The notes beneath the pieces are model-generated. The model was not told the origin of the DNA, did not search any database, and worked only from the letters and a program-made list of their open reading frames with translations. A DNA stretch of 64,000 nt, from the NCBI RefSeq assembly GCF_018835585.1, contig NZ_JAHGVE010000002.1, forward strand, positions 1 through 64,000. The letters are read 5' to 3'. The DNA comes from Pelorhabdus rhamnosifermentans. Its GTDB lineage: Bacteria > Bacillota > Negativicutes > UMGS1260. Positions within the stretch are counted from its first letter, which is position 1. Every line of letters begins with the position of its first letter. Of the stretch, positions 19,532 to 28,837 are shown in pieces. A program made the position numbers and the translations under genes.

Positions 19532-19625
19532 TTTGCGGTGGGTTGATAGTTGTCCCTGTTTCTACTACAATGTAATAGAGAGTGGTTGATTTTTTAACTA
19601 CCAATATAATATTCGAGGGGGATAT

Positions 19626-20852
19626 ATGATGGATTTAAATGAAGAATCTGTCCAGTTGCACAAAGATCACCAGGGGAAGTTGGCTGTTATTAGTAAAGTG
19701 CCTGTTAAGAACCGCCATGACCTTAGTATTGCCTATACACCCGGCGTAGCTGAACCCTGTCGCCGCATTAAAGAAAATAAAGACTTATCTTTTGCTTATA
19801 CTTGTCGGGGAAATATGGTTGCCGTCATTTCTGATGGTACTCGCGTGCTTGGTTTAGGGGATATTGGTCCGGAAGCAGCACTACCTGTTATGGAAGGAAA
19901 ATCAGTGCTGTTTAAAACATTTGCTGATATCGATGCAGTGCCTATTTGTCTGGATACAAAAGATCCTGCTAAATTTATTGAAACAGTCAGGTTATTACAG
20001 CCGAATTTTTCCGGCATTAATTTAGAAGATATTTCGTCACCAAAGTGTTATGACATTGAAGATGAATTGAAAAAGATTATGGATATTCCTGTTTTCCATG
20101 ATGATCAGCATGGGACGGCCATTGCTGCTTTGTCTGCACTTATTGGAGCCTTGCGTTTTGTTAAAAAAGATATTAAAAAGGCAAAGATTATTGTCAATGG
20201 TGCAGGGGCAGCGGGTTCCGCCATTGCCAGGCTGATTGTTAATGCCGGTGCAGAAAATATGATTGTTGTAGATCGTTTTGGTGCTCTTTATGATGGCATG
20301 GAAGGTCTCAACCGTATTCAACAGGGATTGGCAGAAACAACGAACAAGAATAAAGTTCAGGGTTCTTTAGCTGATGTTGCTAAAGGAGCAGACGTACTTA
20401 TTGGCGTTTCAGCGCCGAATGCTTTTACCAAAGAAATTATTGGAGCCATGAATAAAGGTTCTGTCGTCATTGCCATGGCTAATCCAATTCCGGAAATTAG
20501 CTATGATGATGCCAAAGCAGCTGGAGCTACTGTTGCTGGAACGGGTCGTTCCGATGCGCCGAATCAGGTAAATAATGTTACTGTTTTCCCAGGCGTTTTC
20601 CGGGGTGCTCTGGATGTTCGTGCACGCCAAATCAACGAGGAAATGAAAGTGGCTGCAGCTTATGCCATTGCCGGACTTGTTGCTGATAGCGAGCTTAAAG
20701 AAGATTATGTTTTACCTGACGCTTTTGATCCCCGTGTGGCTCCTGCTGTTGCTGCGGCTGTTGCGAAGGCCGCTATGGAAACTGGTGTAGCAAGAATTTC
20801 GGTGGACCCAGAAGTTGTGAGAGCCAATACGGCCAAACGGTTACAACGATAA
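19626..20852 (+). CDS. malic enzyme (NAD-type, malate to pyruvate + CO2)
   Basis: 408-residue malic enzyme of the short bacterial type. The AYTPGVAEPCRRIKEN motif near residue 37 and VFHDDQHGTAIAALSAL near 155 hold the catalytic tyrosine and metal-binding aspartates. KIIVNGAGAAGSAIARLIV near 190 is the dinucleotide fold. A 94-base gap follows citC; GAGGGGG precedes ATG 19626 (ATG 19629 is equally possible). It sits just before the two-subunit fumarase-type hydratase, so malate made by that enzyme could be decarboxylated at once. NAD versus NADP preference cannot be read with confidence. Confidence 0.9.
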   Translation: MMDLNEESVQLHKDHQGKLAVISKVPVKNRHDLSIAYTPGVAEPCRRIKENKDLSFAYTCRGNMVAVISDGTRVLGLGDIGPEAALPVMEGKSVLFKTFADIDAVPICLDTKDPAKFIETVRLLQPNFSGINLEDISSPKCYDIEDELKKIMDIPVFHDDQHGTAIAALSALIGALRFVKKDIKKAKIIVNGAGAAGSAIARLIVNAGAENMIVVDRFGALYDGMEGLNRIQQGLAETTNKNKVQGSLADVAKGADVLIGVSAPNAFTKEIIGAMNKGSVVIAMANPIPEISYDDAKAAGATVAGTGRSDAPNQVNNVTVFPGVFRGALDVRARQINEEMKVAAAYAIAGLVADSELKEDYVLPDAFDPRVAPAVAAAVAKAAMETGVARISVDPEVVRANTAKRLQR

Positions 20853-20874
20853 ATTGTTCCAAGGGAGGGGCTTT

Positions 20875-21720
20875 ATGCGTACTGTTGATGTAGCTGATAT
20901 TACAGCAGCTGTTGCGAAAATGTCGATGGATGCGAACTATTATTTATCTGAAGACATTTTGGTAGCGCTGAAGGCTAGTGAAAAGAAGGAAAGTTCATCA
21001 CTTGGCAAGGATATATTAGGCAAGCTCATTCAAAATGCAGGCATTGCACGTGATGAACAAATGCCAATCTGTCAGGATACAGGGATGGCTGTTTTTATTG
21101 TTGAATTAGGCCAGGATGTTCATATTACGGGTGGTAGTTTTGTCGATGCCATCAACGCAGGAGTAGCTAAGGGGTATACAGAAGGTTATTTGCGTAAATC
21201 TGTTGCAAGTGATCCGTTGTTTGAGCGCAAAAACACGCAAGATAATACGCCTGCCATTATACATATTGAACTTGTTCCTGGGGATCAGCTGAAAATTATG
21301 TTGTCACCCAAGGGATTTGGCAGTGAAAATAAAAGTGCCCTTAAAATGCTTGTTCCTGCCGATGGTGTTGCGGGAGTAAAAAAGTTCATTCTTGAAACGG
21401 TAAAAAAGGCCGGTTCCAATCCGTGTCCGCCCATGGTTGTTGGCGTTGGCATTGGCGGTACTATGGAAAAAGCCGCTTATTTATCCAAGAAGGCCTTGTT
21501 CCGCCCTATTACGAGGCATAACAGCGATGAACGTTATGCTAAGCTGGAAGCAGAACTCATGGAGCTTATTCATCAGCTTGGTTTAGGACCGCAAGGACTT
21601 GGCGGAGATACGACGGCATTGGCAGTAAACGTCGAGTATTTCCCAACACATATTGCTGGATTGCCTGTGGCTGTCAATATTAGCTGCCATGCTACAAGGC
21701 ATGCTGAAGTGGTATTATAA
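20875..21720 (+). CDS. class I fumarase-type hydratase, alpha subunit (fumarase/mesaconase)
   Basis: 281-residue [4Fe-4S] hydro-lyase alpha subunit. Cluster cysteines are visible in [18 protein letters not shown] (near residue 65) and [17 protein letters not shown] (near 185), with a later cysteine near the C-terminus in [15 protein letters not shown] 20875 follows GGGAGGGG, giving the family length. The beta subunit follows by ten bases. In the methylaspartate pathway a related Fe-S enzyme hydrates mesaconate to (S)-citramalate, and class I fumarases can do this. Fumarate hydration feeding the malic enzyme is equally compatible; L-tartrate dehydratase is a third member of the family. Confidence 0.88.
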   Translation: MRTVDVADITAAVAKMSMDANYYLSEDILVALKASEKKESSSLGKDILGKLIQNAGIARDEQMPICQDTGMAVFIVELGQDVHITGGSFVDAINAGVAKGYTEGYLRKSVASDPLFERKNTQDNTPAIIHIELVPGDQLKIMLSPKGFGSENKSALKMLVPADGVAGVKKFILETVKKAGSNPCPPMVVGVGIGGTMEKAAYLSKKALFRPITRHNSDERYAKLEAELMELIHQLGLGPQGLGGDTTALAVNVEYFPTHIAGLPVAVNISCHATRHAEVVL

Positions 21721-21730
21721 GGAGGGCATT

Positions 21731-22294
21731 ATGGCTGAACCCATTCGGATTGTTACACCCTTAACGAAAGAAAAAGCACTGTCCCTGAAAGCAGGGGATA
21801 GTGTGCTTATTACAGGAACGATTTTAGCCGCGCGTGATGCGGCACATAAGATTATGATTGAAACACTTGAACGCGGTGAAAAACTACCTGTTGATTTTAC
21901 GGATCAAATTGTTTATTATGTAGGCCCTTCACCAGCAAAGCCCGGTCACCCCATTGGTTCGGCTGGCCCGACTACAAGTGGTCGTATGGATGCTTATACA
22001 CCGCAAATGATTGAACAAGGTTTGCGTGGTATGATTGGTAAAGGCTATCGGTCTGATGCAGTTGTGGATGCAATGAAAAAACATGGTGTTGTTTATTTTG
22101 CGGCTATTGGCGGTGCGGCAGCACTTGTTGCAAAAACAGTAAAAAAGTATGAAGTCTTAGCTTATGAAGATTTAGGCCCCGAAGCACTAGCGGCCCTTAC
22201 AGTAGAAGATTTTCCGGCCATTGTTGTTGTGGATAGTCAGGGAAATAACTTCTATGAAATTGGTCAAAAGCCTTATCAAAAACTTGAAATTTAA
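21731..22294 (+). CDS. class I fumarase-type hydratase, beta subunit
   Basis: 187-residue partner of the preceding alpha subunit, forming the small C-terminal half of the Fe-S hydro-lyase. YYVGPSPAKPGHPIGSAGPTT near residue 57 and GMIGKGYRSDAVVDAMKKHG near 98 are family signatures; GGAAAL and FPAIVVVDSQGNNFY lie towards the end. ATG 21731 follows GGAGGG. It is the last gene of the run starting at 10180, and a perfect palindrome plus promoter elements begin about 20 bases after its stop. Confidence 0.9.
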   Translation: MAEPIRIVTPLTKEKALSLKAGDSVLITGTILAARDAAHKIMIETLERGEKLPVDFTDQIVYYVGPSPAKPGHPIGSAGPTTSGRMDAYTPQMIEQGLRGMIGKGYRSDAVVDAMKKHGVVYFAAIGGAAALVAKTVKKYEVLAYEDLGPEALAALTVEDFPAIVVVDSQGNNFYEIGQKPYQKLEI

Positions 22295-22315
22295 TAGAAA
22301 ATCTTAAAATAGAGG

Positions 22316-22352
22316 CATATAGCTTGACAGCTATATGTCTCTGTGCTATAAT
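22316..22352 (+). promoter_or_regulatory. sigma-A promoter with its -35 box centred in a palindrome
   Basis: TTGACA (22324..22329) and TATAAT (22347..22352) are 17 bases apart. The -35 box lies at the centre of CATATAGCT-TGAC-AGCTATATG (22316..22337), a perfect 9-bp inverted repeat. Transcription would run towards tRNA-Pro, about 110 bases downstream. Confidence 0.7.
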
Positions 22353-22421
22353 TTATTTTTGTCAGGACAATTTATCTAGTTAACAATGCAGATTGTTATG
22401 TAAAAAGGAATAAAAAAGATC

Positions 22422-22450
22422 TTGACAAGAACAACTGACTTTGTTATAAT
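22422..22450 (+). promoter_or_regulatory. consensus sigma-A promoter of tRNA-Pro
   Basis: TTGACA at 22422 and TATAAT at 22445 with 17-base spacing, 15 bases before the mature tRNA 5' end. Confidence 0.9.
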
Positions 22451-22465
22451 TAACAAGTCGTTAAA

Positions 22466-22542
22466 CGGGGCGTGGCTCAGTTTGGTAGAGTACCTGGCTT
22501 GGGACCAGGGGGTCGCAGGTTCGAATCCTGCCGCTCCGACCA
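22466..22542 (+). tRNA. tRNA-Pro (TGG)
   Basis: Full cloverleaf. The acceptor CGGGGCG pairs with CGCTCCG (one G-U), the anticodon TGG is at 22500..22502, the T arm has GGTTCGAATCC, and CCA is encoded. It reads CCA and, with wobble, other proline codons. Confidence 0.97.
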
Positions 22543-22555
22543 ATAAAAAATTGTG

Positions 22556-22594
22556 AATAAACCTTTCACAGTCATGTGATGGGTTTATTTTTTA
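22556..22594 (+). terminator. terminator after tRNA-Pro
   Basis: AATAAACC and GGTTTATT form the stem, with an inner TCACA/TGTGA helix and a following T-run. Confidence 0.85.
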
Positions 22595-22635
22595 CCAGAT
22601 CCTATTTTTTCTTATAATGTTTTATAAAATACTAG

Positions 22636-22663
22636 TTGACATTTTAATATTATGAGGTATAAT
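22636..22663 (+). promoter_or_regulatory. sigma-A promoter for the tRNA-Gly/tRNA-Arg pair
   Basis: TTGACA at 22636 and TATAAT at 22658, 16 bases apart, 89 bases before tRNA-Gly. Confidence 0.85.
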
Positions 22664-22752
22664 ATTATTTGTCGGTGAAATGCAGTGTTCGTTTTAAATG
22701 ATCAAGATGTGATTTAGTGACTAGTTTAGTTAGTAAGAATTAAATATTTCGT

Positions 22753-22826
22753 GCGGGTGTAGCTCAATGGTAGAGCGTTAGCCTTCCAAGCTAATCACGA
22801 GGGTTCGATTCCCTTCACCCGCTCCA
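22753..22826 (+). tRNA. tRNA-Gly (TCC)
   Basis: The acceptor GCGGGTG pairs with CACCCGC, the anticodon loop CTTCCAA gives TCC, the T arm is GGGTTCGATTCCC, and CCA is encoded. It is 18 bases from the next tRNA, so the two are cotranscribed. Confidence 0.97.
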
Positions 22827-22844
22827 TTTGTGTGTTTAGAGCAT

Positions 22845-22921
<77 letters not shown>

Positions 22922-22929
22922 ATAAAAAC

Positions 22930-22975
22930 TCAGTCATAGCAAGGCTTCCGAGGTTTCGGGGTCTTGCTATTTTTA
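22930..22975 (+). terminator. terminator after tRNA-Arg, also left direct repeat of a small insert
   Basis: ATAGCAAGGCTTCCGAGG folds onto the following strand to GTCTTGCTAT, then a T-run. Its first 20 bases (22930..22949, tcagtcatagcaaggcttcc) recur exactly at 24032..24051, beyond the next gene. Confidence 0.8.
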
Positions 22976-23204
22976 TTATATATTGGAATTTGTTGCGCAC
23001 GGCGAGAAGTGGCATCGTGAACCATGTGGCTGAGGATAGAAAGAGGACTGCTGCTTTGCTAATCAACGGTATTTCGGCAAGAACAACAGGAAAATTCGCA
23101 TAAAATGTGGGACTATGTTGACTGATCAAGAGAAAGTGGCGGCGGTACTTTGGTACTAATACCCTTTTATTGCGGATAAGCTAAAAGATACTGGAGGTAT
23201 GAAA

Positions 23205-23921
23205 ATGAGTAATTTTATTAAAATTGGAATAATTGGAGATTTTGATTCGGAACGTCCATCTCATAAGGCGACAAACGAAGCATTAAATCACTGTGCGAAT
23301 TATTTAGGAATTAATATAGATTTAGAATGGCTACCTACTGAATCATTAGAAATTGATACAAATAAAAGCATCACAAAATTTGATGGACTTTGGTGTGCAC
23401 CAGGAAGTCCTTATAAGAGCATGAAGGGAGCAATAAATGCAATTCGATTTGCAAGGGAAAAGGACTATCCTTTCATTGGAACGTGTGGCGGTTTTCAACA
23501 TGCAGTAATAGAGTATGCTCAGAATAAACTAGAATTAAATAATGTACAACATGCAGAGTATAATCCAGATGCTTCAAATTTATTTATTACTGCTTTATCA
23601 TGTTCTTTGGTTGGAGAAACACGTAAAATTTTTATCAATAAAAACTCTATGATTTTTAAGTTTTATAATAAAACAGAAGTGGAAGAACGCTATAATTGCA
23701 ATTTTGGAATTAACCCTGATTATCAAAAATTGATAGATGAAAATGGTTTTAAAGTGGTTGGTACAGATGAAAAGGGTGAAGCAAGAATACTTGAATTACC
23801 ACAAAATAAATTTTTTATAGCTACATTATTCCAACCTCAACTAAGTTCATTACCTACAAATCCTCATAAACTTATTTTGGCATATTTAACTTGCTCGAAA
23901 GAATTTCATTTAAAGCGTTAG
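23205..23921 (+). CDS. CTP-synthase C-terminal-like glutamine amidotransferase protein
   Basis: 238-residue stand-alone class I glutamine amidotransferase-like protein resembling the C-terminal half of CTP synthase. DGLWCAPGSPYKSMKGAINA near residue 65 and YPFIGTCGGFQHAVIEYA near 90 carry the oxyanion loop and the nucleophile cysteine. HAEYNPDAS follows. No synthase domain is present, so the acceptor is unknown. ATG 23205 is seven bases after GGAGG; the in-frame ATG at 23199 would abut the site. The gene is more AT-rich than its neighbours and lies between 20-bp direct repeats next to a tRNA gene, which suggests acquisition. Confidence 0.75.
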   Translation: MSNFIKIGIIGDFDSERPSHKATNEALNHCANYLGINIDLEWLPTESLEIDTNKSITKFDGLWCAPGSPYKSMKGAINAIRFAREKDYPFIGTCGGFQHAVIEYAQNKLELNNVQHAEYNPDASNLFITALSCSLVGETRKIFINKNSMIFKFYNKTEVEERYNCNFGINPDYQKLIDENGFKVVGTDEKGEARILELPQNKFFIATLFQPQLSSLPTNPHKLILAYLTCSKEFHLKR

Positions 23922-24031
23922 TATAAAAGATTTTAGACAGAATGATGGCATTTTCTTAATTTGGTCCAGAAAGTTTGCAGTCAAAGATTGAAAAACCTTT
24001 ATAAGACTTGGAGGAAATAGAGAAAAAGAAA

Positions 24032-24076
24032 TCAGTCATAGCAAGGCTTCCAAGGTTTTGGAAGCCTTGCTTTTTT
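24032..24076 (+). terminator. terminator and right direct repeat of the insert
   Basis: GCAAGGCTTCC and GGAAGCCTTGC form a perfect 11-bp stem with a TTTTTT tail. The first 20 bases duplicate 22930..22949. Confidence 0.85.
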
Positions 24077-24124
24077 GCATTATATGGAATTCAGTGTGTT
24101 ATTGTTGTGTTAATTTATAAATTT

Positions 24125-24172
24125 AAAGGCTTCTCCTGTACTTTTAAGGAGAAGCCTTTGTTTTATTTTATT
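24125..24172. terminator. second strong terminator
   Basis: AAAGGCTTCTCCT and AGGAGAAGCCTTT pair around a nine-base loop, followed by a T-rich tail. It isolates the insert from the porin gene. Confidence 0.9.
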
Positions 24173-24382
24173 TTAAGAATTAATTTTATCAGCAATTAAT
24201 TTTTTTCGGGTATCGCATGACCATATCACCCTCCTAAATGTCCTAGTTTAACTGTATGGTAATTTATTTTTATATTGGACTGCAAACTTGCTCTTTTTAT
24301 TTGAATTTACGAAATTTATTGTATTTTATCAAAAAATAAAAAAATTATTTAAAATAAAAAAACTGAAAAATAAAAAAAAGAT

Positions 24383-24411
24383 TGATTAACATACCTGAGT
24401 ATGCTAATATA
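24383..24411 (+). promoter_or_regulatory. porin operon promoter with TetR-type operator in the spacer
   Basis: TTGATT (24383..24388) and TAATAT (24405..24410) frame the palindrome ACATAC-CTGA-GTATGC. The same half-sites (ACATAC, GTATGT) occur twice in the tetR/FAD-oxidoreductase divergent promoter at 29549..29602. The rest of 24173..24604 is very AT-rich, with nothing else I can name. Confidence 0.6.
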
Positions 24412-24604
24412 AAAAGCAACGATACAGAATTATTACATAATTATGTGATTTATGAATTCTACGGTATGTTATTTTAAAAATGAGGAGGGGAAGGAAACTG
24501 ACTGATTACTTTTTTTTATTGGTTTCAAAGGGGAGAAAGTTAGCAATTTTGGATGTAAAAGCAAAAGCCAAATGAAGTCTAAATGAAGGGAAGGGAAAGG
24601 AAAG

Positions 24605-26038
24605 ATGAAAAAAACGGTATTTTTGCTAATCATTGCTCTAGTTCTGGGAGTTTTGGGAACTGCATTTGCTGCGGAAGCCCCTTTCTCCGATGTACCTGCC
24701 AATCATTGGTCCTATAATGCTATTACAAATTTGTCTAAGGCCGGTCTAATAGAGGGGTATAGCGACGGTACTTTTGGCGGTCATAAGATTGTTTCCCGTT
24801 ACGAAATGGCCATTATCATAGCTAGGATTATGACAAAACTGGATAAAGCAGATGATGATCAAAAAGCTATTGTTGGAAAACTGTCAAAAGAGTTTGCGAA
24901 TGAATTGAAAAGCCTTAATGTTAACACTAGCTCAATAGAGCCGAGAGTAGCTGCATTAGAGCAAAAGGCCCATGTGTGGTTTGGCGGTGAATCCCGCTTC
25001 CGTTTTTTTGGAGATCATCCGGGTCAACCCGGTTATAAGAGTTTAAGAGGGTCAGATCAATATGATTTTCGTCAACGATTTAAATTCTACGGGGATATTA
25101 ATGAGAATATTACTTGGAATGCTTATCTAGAAACAAATCCAGTAAAATTCGGAAATAAAGAGACCTTAACGGTGGATGTAGCAAATGTTACGATGAAGAA
25201 CTATTGGGGTTTGGATTCTATTCGATTCGGACGTTCTCCCGTGGATGCCTTTGGGTCCGGATTGTTTGGCAAGCCAACCAATAGTGATGGCGTTATGATT
25301 AAAAAGAAAATCGGTACCGCTGATTTTAAAGGTTATGTAGGCAATGTAAAGACAGGAAATAATGCTGATGGATCGACTACAGCAATTTCTACTGCCAATA
25401 CGGTTACTTCGGGTGAATTGGGCTTTAAGATAGATGACTCACTGACAGTTAAAACTTCGTACTATTGGTCCGACATTTATACGGATCAAGGTGCCATGAA
25501 TATTGCATCCGGTTCATTTAACCAATCAAATGGGTATGATTTGGCATTTCTCAAAAAAACCGGTAAACTCTTCGTGCTTGGCGAGTACATGGGTACCCAG
25601 CTTTCGGGGGCAAAAGGAATACCAAGTAATCCTAAAGGATGGTATTTGCAGATCAGTAATGGGGTTCCAACGTTTTTACTTTATCCTATTGCTAACATAG
25701 TAGATGTTAAAAAACCAGGTACTGACGCTTGGGTAGTTTCTTATCGCAGCATTGATCCTGGTACTTTGCCTGCAGGAATAGGTGGTTTTAGTATGATGAC
25801 ATCCCAGTCTTATACTAGTGCAATTTCTGGTAGCGGTTGGGGAAACTACAATATTTATACAAAAGCAACAGATAATGTAAATGCTTGGTATTTTGCTTAT
25901 CAAAAGGTTTTAGCAAAAAACTTTCTAATCTCCTTTGATTATCAAATAATTAACATTAAAAATAAAGCGGTAACAAGTGGTTTGATTGGAAATGCGTTGG
26001 ATAAATGTTATCTTATGAAACTGGAATATTTTTATTAA
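24605..26038 (+). CDS. SLH-domain outer-membrane porin-like protein
   Basis: 477 residues. Signal peptide at 1-22 (MKKTVFLLIIALVLGVLGTA, then FAAEA). One S-layer homology domain at about 25-75 (FSDVPANHWSYNAITNLSKAG, DGTFGGHKIVSRYEMAII). A short coiled coil near 85-120 precedes a long beta-strand-rich region with alternating aromatics that ends in YFY, a typical outer-membrane barrel C-terminus. This architecture is known from Negativicutes, where the SLH domain binds peptidoglycan and the barrel sits in the outer membrane. It precedes an MFS transporter and probably lets its substrate cross the outer membrane. The promoter carries a TetR-type site. Confidence 0.88.
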   Translation: MKKTVFLLIIALVLGVLGTAFAAEAPFSDVPANHWSYNAITNLSKAGLIEGYSDGTFGGHKIVSRYEMAIIIARIMTKLDKADDDQKAIVGKLSKEFANELKSLNVNTSSIEPRVAALEQKAHVWFGGESRFRFFGDHPGQPGYKSLRGSDQYDFRQRFKFYGDINENITWNAYLETNPVKFGNKETLTVDVANVTMKNYWGLDSIRFGRSPVDAFGSGLFGKPTNSDGVMIKKKIGTADFKGYVGNVKTGNNADGSTTAISTANTVTSGELGFKIDDSLTVKTSYYWSDIYTDQGAMNIASGSFNQSNGYDLAFLKKTGKLFVLGEYMGTQLSGAKGIPSNPKGWYLQISNGVPTFLLYPIANIVDVKKPGTDAWVVSYRSIDPGTLPAGIGGFSMMTSQSYTSAISGSGWGNYNIYTKATDNVNAWYFAYQKVLAKNFLISFDYQIINIKNKAVTSGLIGNALDKCYLMKLEYFY

Positions 26039-26149
26039 TTTAAGCAACCGTTAAAAGCTTGATAGGAAAGGGATCTGTTTGTACCAATTTAAATAATGAT
26101 GCAAGCAGATCCTAAGTCCTTTGCAGGAACTTTGAAAATGGGGAGAGTG

Positions 26150-27778
26150 ATGGAATTGGATAATCTTACGACGCAGGCGAATGAAGCCACGAAGGCAGAC
26201 CCCTGGGAAACAATAAGTTATCATCGGGCAATATTTGCATTCGCTTGTATTCTGTTGAGTTATTCAATTTTTTACGTTGACCGGGCACTTGTAACAAATA
26301 TTATGCCTCGTGTTGCTGGGCAACTTAATGGAATAAATCTTTATTCCTGGGTATTTACTGTTAATATGCTAATTGCAACCTGCATGGCACCAATATGGGG
26401 TAAACTTTCCGATACTTACGGGCGCAGAAATATTTTTCTGACAATGTTGGGAATTATTGTTGTTGGGCTAATCCTATGTGCTGCAAGCCCTTCGTTTATT
26501 GTGCTTATTGCAGCAAGAGGAATAGTAGGTATTGGTACTGGAGGTTTACAGGCAGTAACTTTTGCAATAATTGCCGACTTATTTGCACCTGCTAAAAGAG
26601 GGAAATACAGTGGATTTACTGTTGTAATGACGGCAATTGCTAGTACCTTTATACCGGTTTTGGCTGGTTGGATTACGGATGTATTCGGTTGGCGCTGGAG
26701 CTTTATTTTGCCAATACCCTTGGCCCTTTTAGCATTAATTTTGGTTTATGTTGTTGTGCCTAATATATGTAGTGAGAAAAAAGCCAAAATGGACTATTTA
26801 GGCTCTTTGCTTCTAGCGGCGGCATCAGTTCCTTTATTATTAGCTTTTTCATGGGCTGGATCATTGTACAAATGGGGTACTCCTGTCAATATTGGCCTGA
26901 TTGGTTTTTCACTTGTCATGTTTGTAGTTTTTTATCGTCACGAATGCCAGATCCCTTATGCACTTGTTTCCCCACGTTTACTGAAAAACAGGAATTTTAT
27001 GACAGCGTCAATGGTTTCAACTTTTATGGCATTTGGTCTTATGGCCGGAATTATTTACATTCCCCTATTTACGCAGGCTGTTTTAGGACTCAGCGCTACG
27101 ATGCATGGCGTGGTAGCAGGGCCGGCGGCTGCAATTCCTGCAGTATCCGGTATTATCGGTGGTTGGTTAATGAGTAAAACCAAACATTATAAATGGCTTT
27201 TAATTTTGGGTCCTGCTTCCAGTGTAGTGGCATTACTTATCGTAAGTCAGCTTCAACCGGGAATTAATTTGTTTTTGCTTGCGGCAATTCTGTGTATTCA
27301 ATGGATATTTGGGGGGTATATGCCGGCAGTAAATCCTATCGCTGCGCTTAATGGCCTTAAACCAGAGGAATCCGGACAAGCAGCCGGAACCTTATATTAT
27401 TTTGCTTCGTTAGGATTTGCACTTGCCCCTTCTTTACTTGGTTCTGTCATGAACAGTACGTTCACTTCCACTTTCAATGCTAAGCTTACTCCTGTATTGG
27501 CGTCGTCTTTGACAGCCACACAGCTTGCAACTCTTCATAATCCCAGAATTTTAGTTGATGCGGCTGCTATGAAGACGTTGGAAAATTCTTTTGCTGCGAC
27601 TGGTCCACAAGGTCCCGAACTTTTCAAACAAGCAGTTGAGATTGTTCACTCAAGCATGCAGCAAGGACTTCAAAGCGTATTTATTACTGCAGCACTTTTG
27701 GTGTGTATTTCTGTTGTTTGTGCTCTTAGTATTAAAGAATTGCCTATGCCGGATAAAATTCCGGGACGAAATCGGTAA
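26150..27778 (+). CDS. MFS transporter (DHA2-like, about 14 membrane segments)
   Basis: 542 residues. After a polar N-terminus, a first TM near 30-50 leads to LVTNIMPRVAGQLNG (a motif near TM1) and GKLSDTYGRRNIFL, the classic loop 2-3 MFS motif. GIVGIGTGGLQAV is motif-C-like. A long loop near the C-terminus precedes the last TM. ATG 26150 is preferred because GGGGAG lies four to nine bases ahead; upstream in-frame ATGs at 26096, 26099 and 26138 lack good sites. It lies between a porin and a soluble chemoreceptor, so substrate uptake is as likely as efflux. Substrate unknown; an organic acid is inferred from the downstream enzymes. Confidence 0.85.
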   Translation: MELDNLTTQANEATKADPWETISYHRAIFAFACILLSYSIFYVDRALVTNIMPRVAGQLNGINLYSWVFTVNMLIATCMAPIWGKLSDTYGRRNIFLTMLGIIVVGLILCAASPSFIVLIAARGIVGIGTGGLQAVTFAIIADLFAPAKRGKYSGFTVVMTAIASTFIPVLAGWITDVFGWRWSFILPIPLALLALILVYVVVPNICSEKKAKMDYLGSLLLAAASVPLLLAFSWAGSLYKWGTPVNIGLIGFSLVMFVVFYRHECQIPYALVSPRLLKNRNFMTASMVSTFMAFGLMAGIIYIPLFTQAVLGLSATMHGVVAGPAAAIPAVSGIIGGWLMSKTKHYKWLLILGPASSVVALLIVSQLQPGINLFLLAAILCIQWIFGGYMPAVNPIAALNGLKPEESGQAAGTLYYFASLGFALAPSLLGSVMNSTFTSTFNAKLTPVLASSLTATQLATLHNPRILVDAAAMKTLENSFAATGPQGPELFKQAVEIVHSSMQQGLQSVFITAALLVCISVVCALSIKELPMPDKIPGRNR

Positions 27779-27845
27779 AAAGCGATAGGTGTACGGTTAT
27801 GGACATTATGTAAGAAGAGAGGTTTGTGAAAGGAAGTGATTGAAT

Positions 27846-28661
27846 ATGGCAGATTTGGCATCGATCGTTGCTTCAGCGGAAACCTATGCTAAATTGAATA
27901 TTAATGATTGTAATGTCATAGTTACTGATGCGGAAGCAAGAATTCTCCAATTTATTCCAGCTAAGACATTTGGCTCGAATTTCAAAATAGGTACCATTCT
28001 TACCGGGGGAGTAGTTGTCGAATGTCTTGCTACAAAACAACGTGTTTTACGAGTGATTCCAGAGCACGTGTTTGGTATAAAACTTAAAGTAATTGCTGAT
28101 CCAATTTTTTCGGAAGATAGACAGGTAGTTGGGGCTATTAGTGTTGGTACATCAATGAAATTGCAGGATACGTTACATGGCGTTGCTCAGTCAATTGCTG
28201 CAACATCTCAGCAAATTTGTGCGACTATTTCAGGGTTGGATAGGGATGCCAATTCATTGGCGGATAATTTGAATAAGGTAAACAAGGGCGGGGCAACCGT
28301 TCTTTCAGAAGTAAAAAAAACAGATGAGATATTAAAATTTGTTAGTGAAGTAGCTGATAATTCAAATCTGTTAGGTCTAAATGCGGCTATTGAGGCTGCT
28401 CGTGCAGGAGAAGTTGGTCGGGGATTTGCTGTTGTAGCAGAAGAAATTCGTAAGATGGCAATCAATAGTTCAGAATCTGTTAGGAATATAAAGACTATCA
28501 TGCAAACAATCCAGAAGGAATCACAGGAAGTTGTTAGAACAATTGTTACTACTGCTGAATTTAGTGAGCAACAGGCAAAGGCTACGGGAGAGATTTCAGC
28601 AGTTATGCAACAATTAACTTCAAATGCTGCGGAGTTGGAGAAGATTGCGACTGTTTCATAA
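27846..28661 (+). CDS. soluble methyl-accepting chemotaxis protein
   Basis: 271 residues with no membrane segment. Residues 1-110 form a PAS-like or small-ligand sensor ([26 protein letters not shown], then a [10 protein letters not shown] strand). From 115 the methyl-accepting domain contains the signalling tip [33 protein letters not shown]. It is shorter than most receptors, with only about 60 residues after the tip. ATG 27846 is nine bases after GGAAG; a TTG six bases earlier is too close. It lies in line with the porin and transporter, so it may sense the same substrate inside the cell. Confidence 0.85.
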   Translation: MADLASIVASAETYAKLNINDCNVIVTDAEARILQFIPAKTFGSNFKIGTILTGGVVVECLATKQRVLRVIPEHVFGIKLKVIADPIFSEDRQVVGAISVGTSMKLQDTLHGVAQSIAATSQQICATISGLDRDANSLADNLNKVNKGGATVLSEVKKTDEILKFVSEVADNSNLLGLNAAIEAARAGEVGRGFAVVAEEIRKMAINSSESVRNIKTIMQTIQKESQEVVRTIVTTAEFSEQQAKATGEISAVMQQLTSNAAELEKIATVS

Positions 28662-28772
28662 ATGTTAATCAGATAGTAGAATGGTAACTTGTGCTATTTG
28701 TAGGCCTCTCATTTAAGAAAGGGCTGCCTTGAAAGCCAAAAATCAAACCGATGTAATTTAGACATAACTAAT

Positions 28773-28808
28773 AGCCTCGCATATTTTTGCGGGGCTGTCT
28801 TTTTTTGT
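28773..28808. terminator. terminator between chemoreceptor and convergent tetR
   Basis: AGCCTCGCA and TGCGGGGCT pair around a TATTTT loop, followed by a T-run. Confidence 0.85.
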
Positions 28809-28837
28809 ATAGGAAATTTATAGATATTTCAACGGTG

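Noticed and set aside
24008-24199. 63-residue frame
   Set aside because: It runs straight through two intrinsic terminators.
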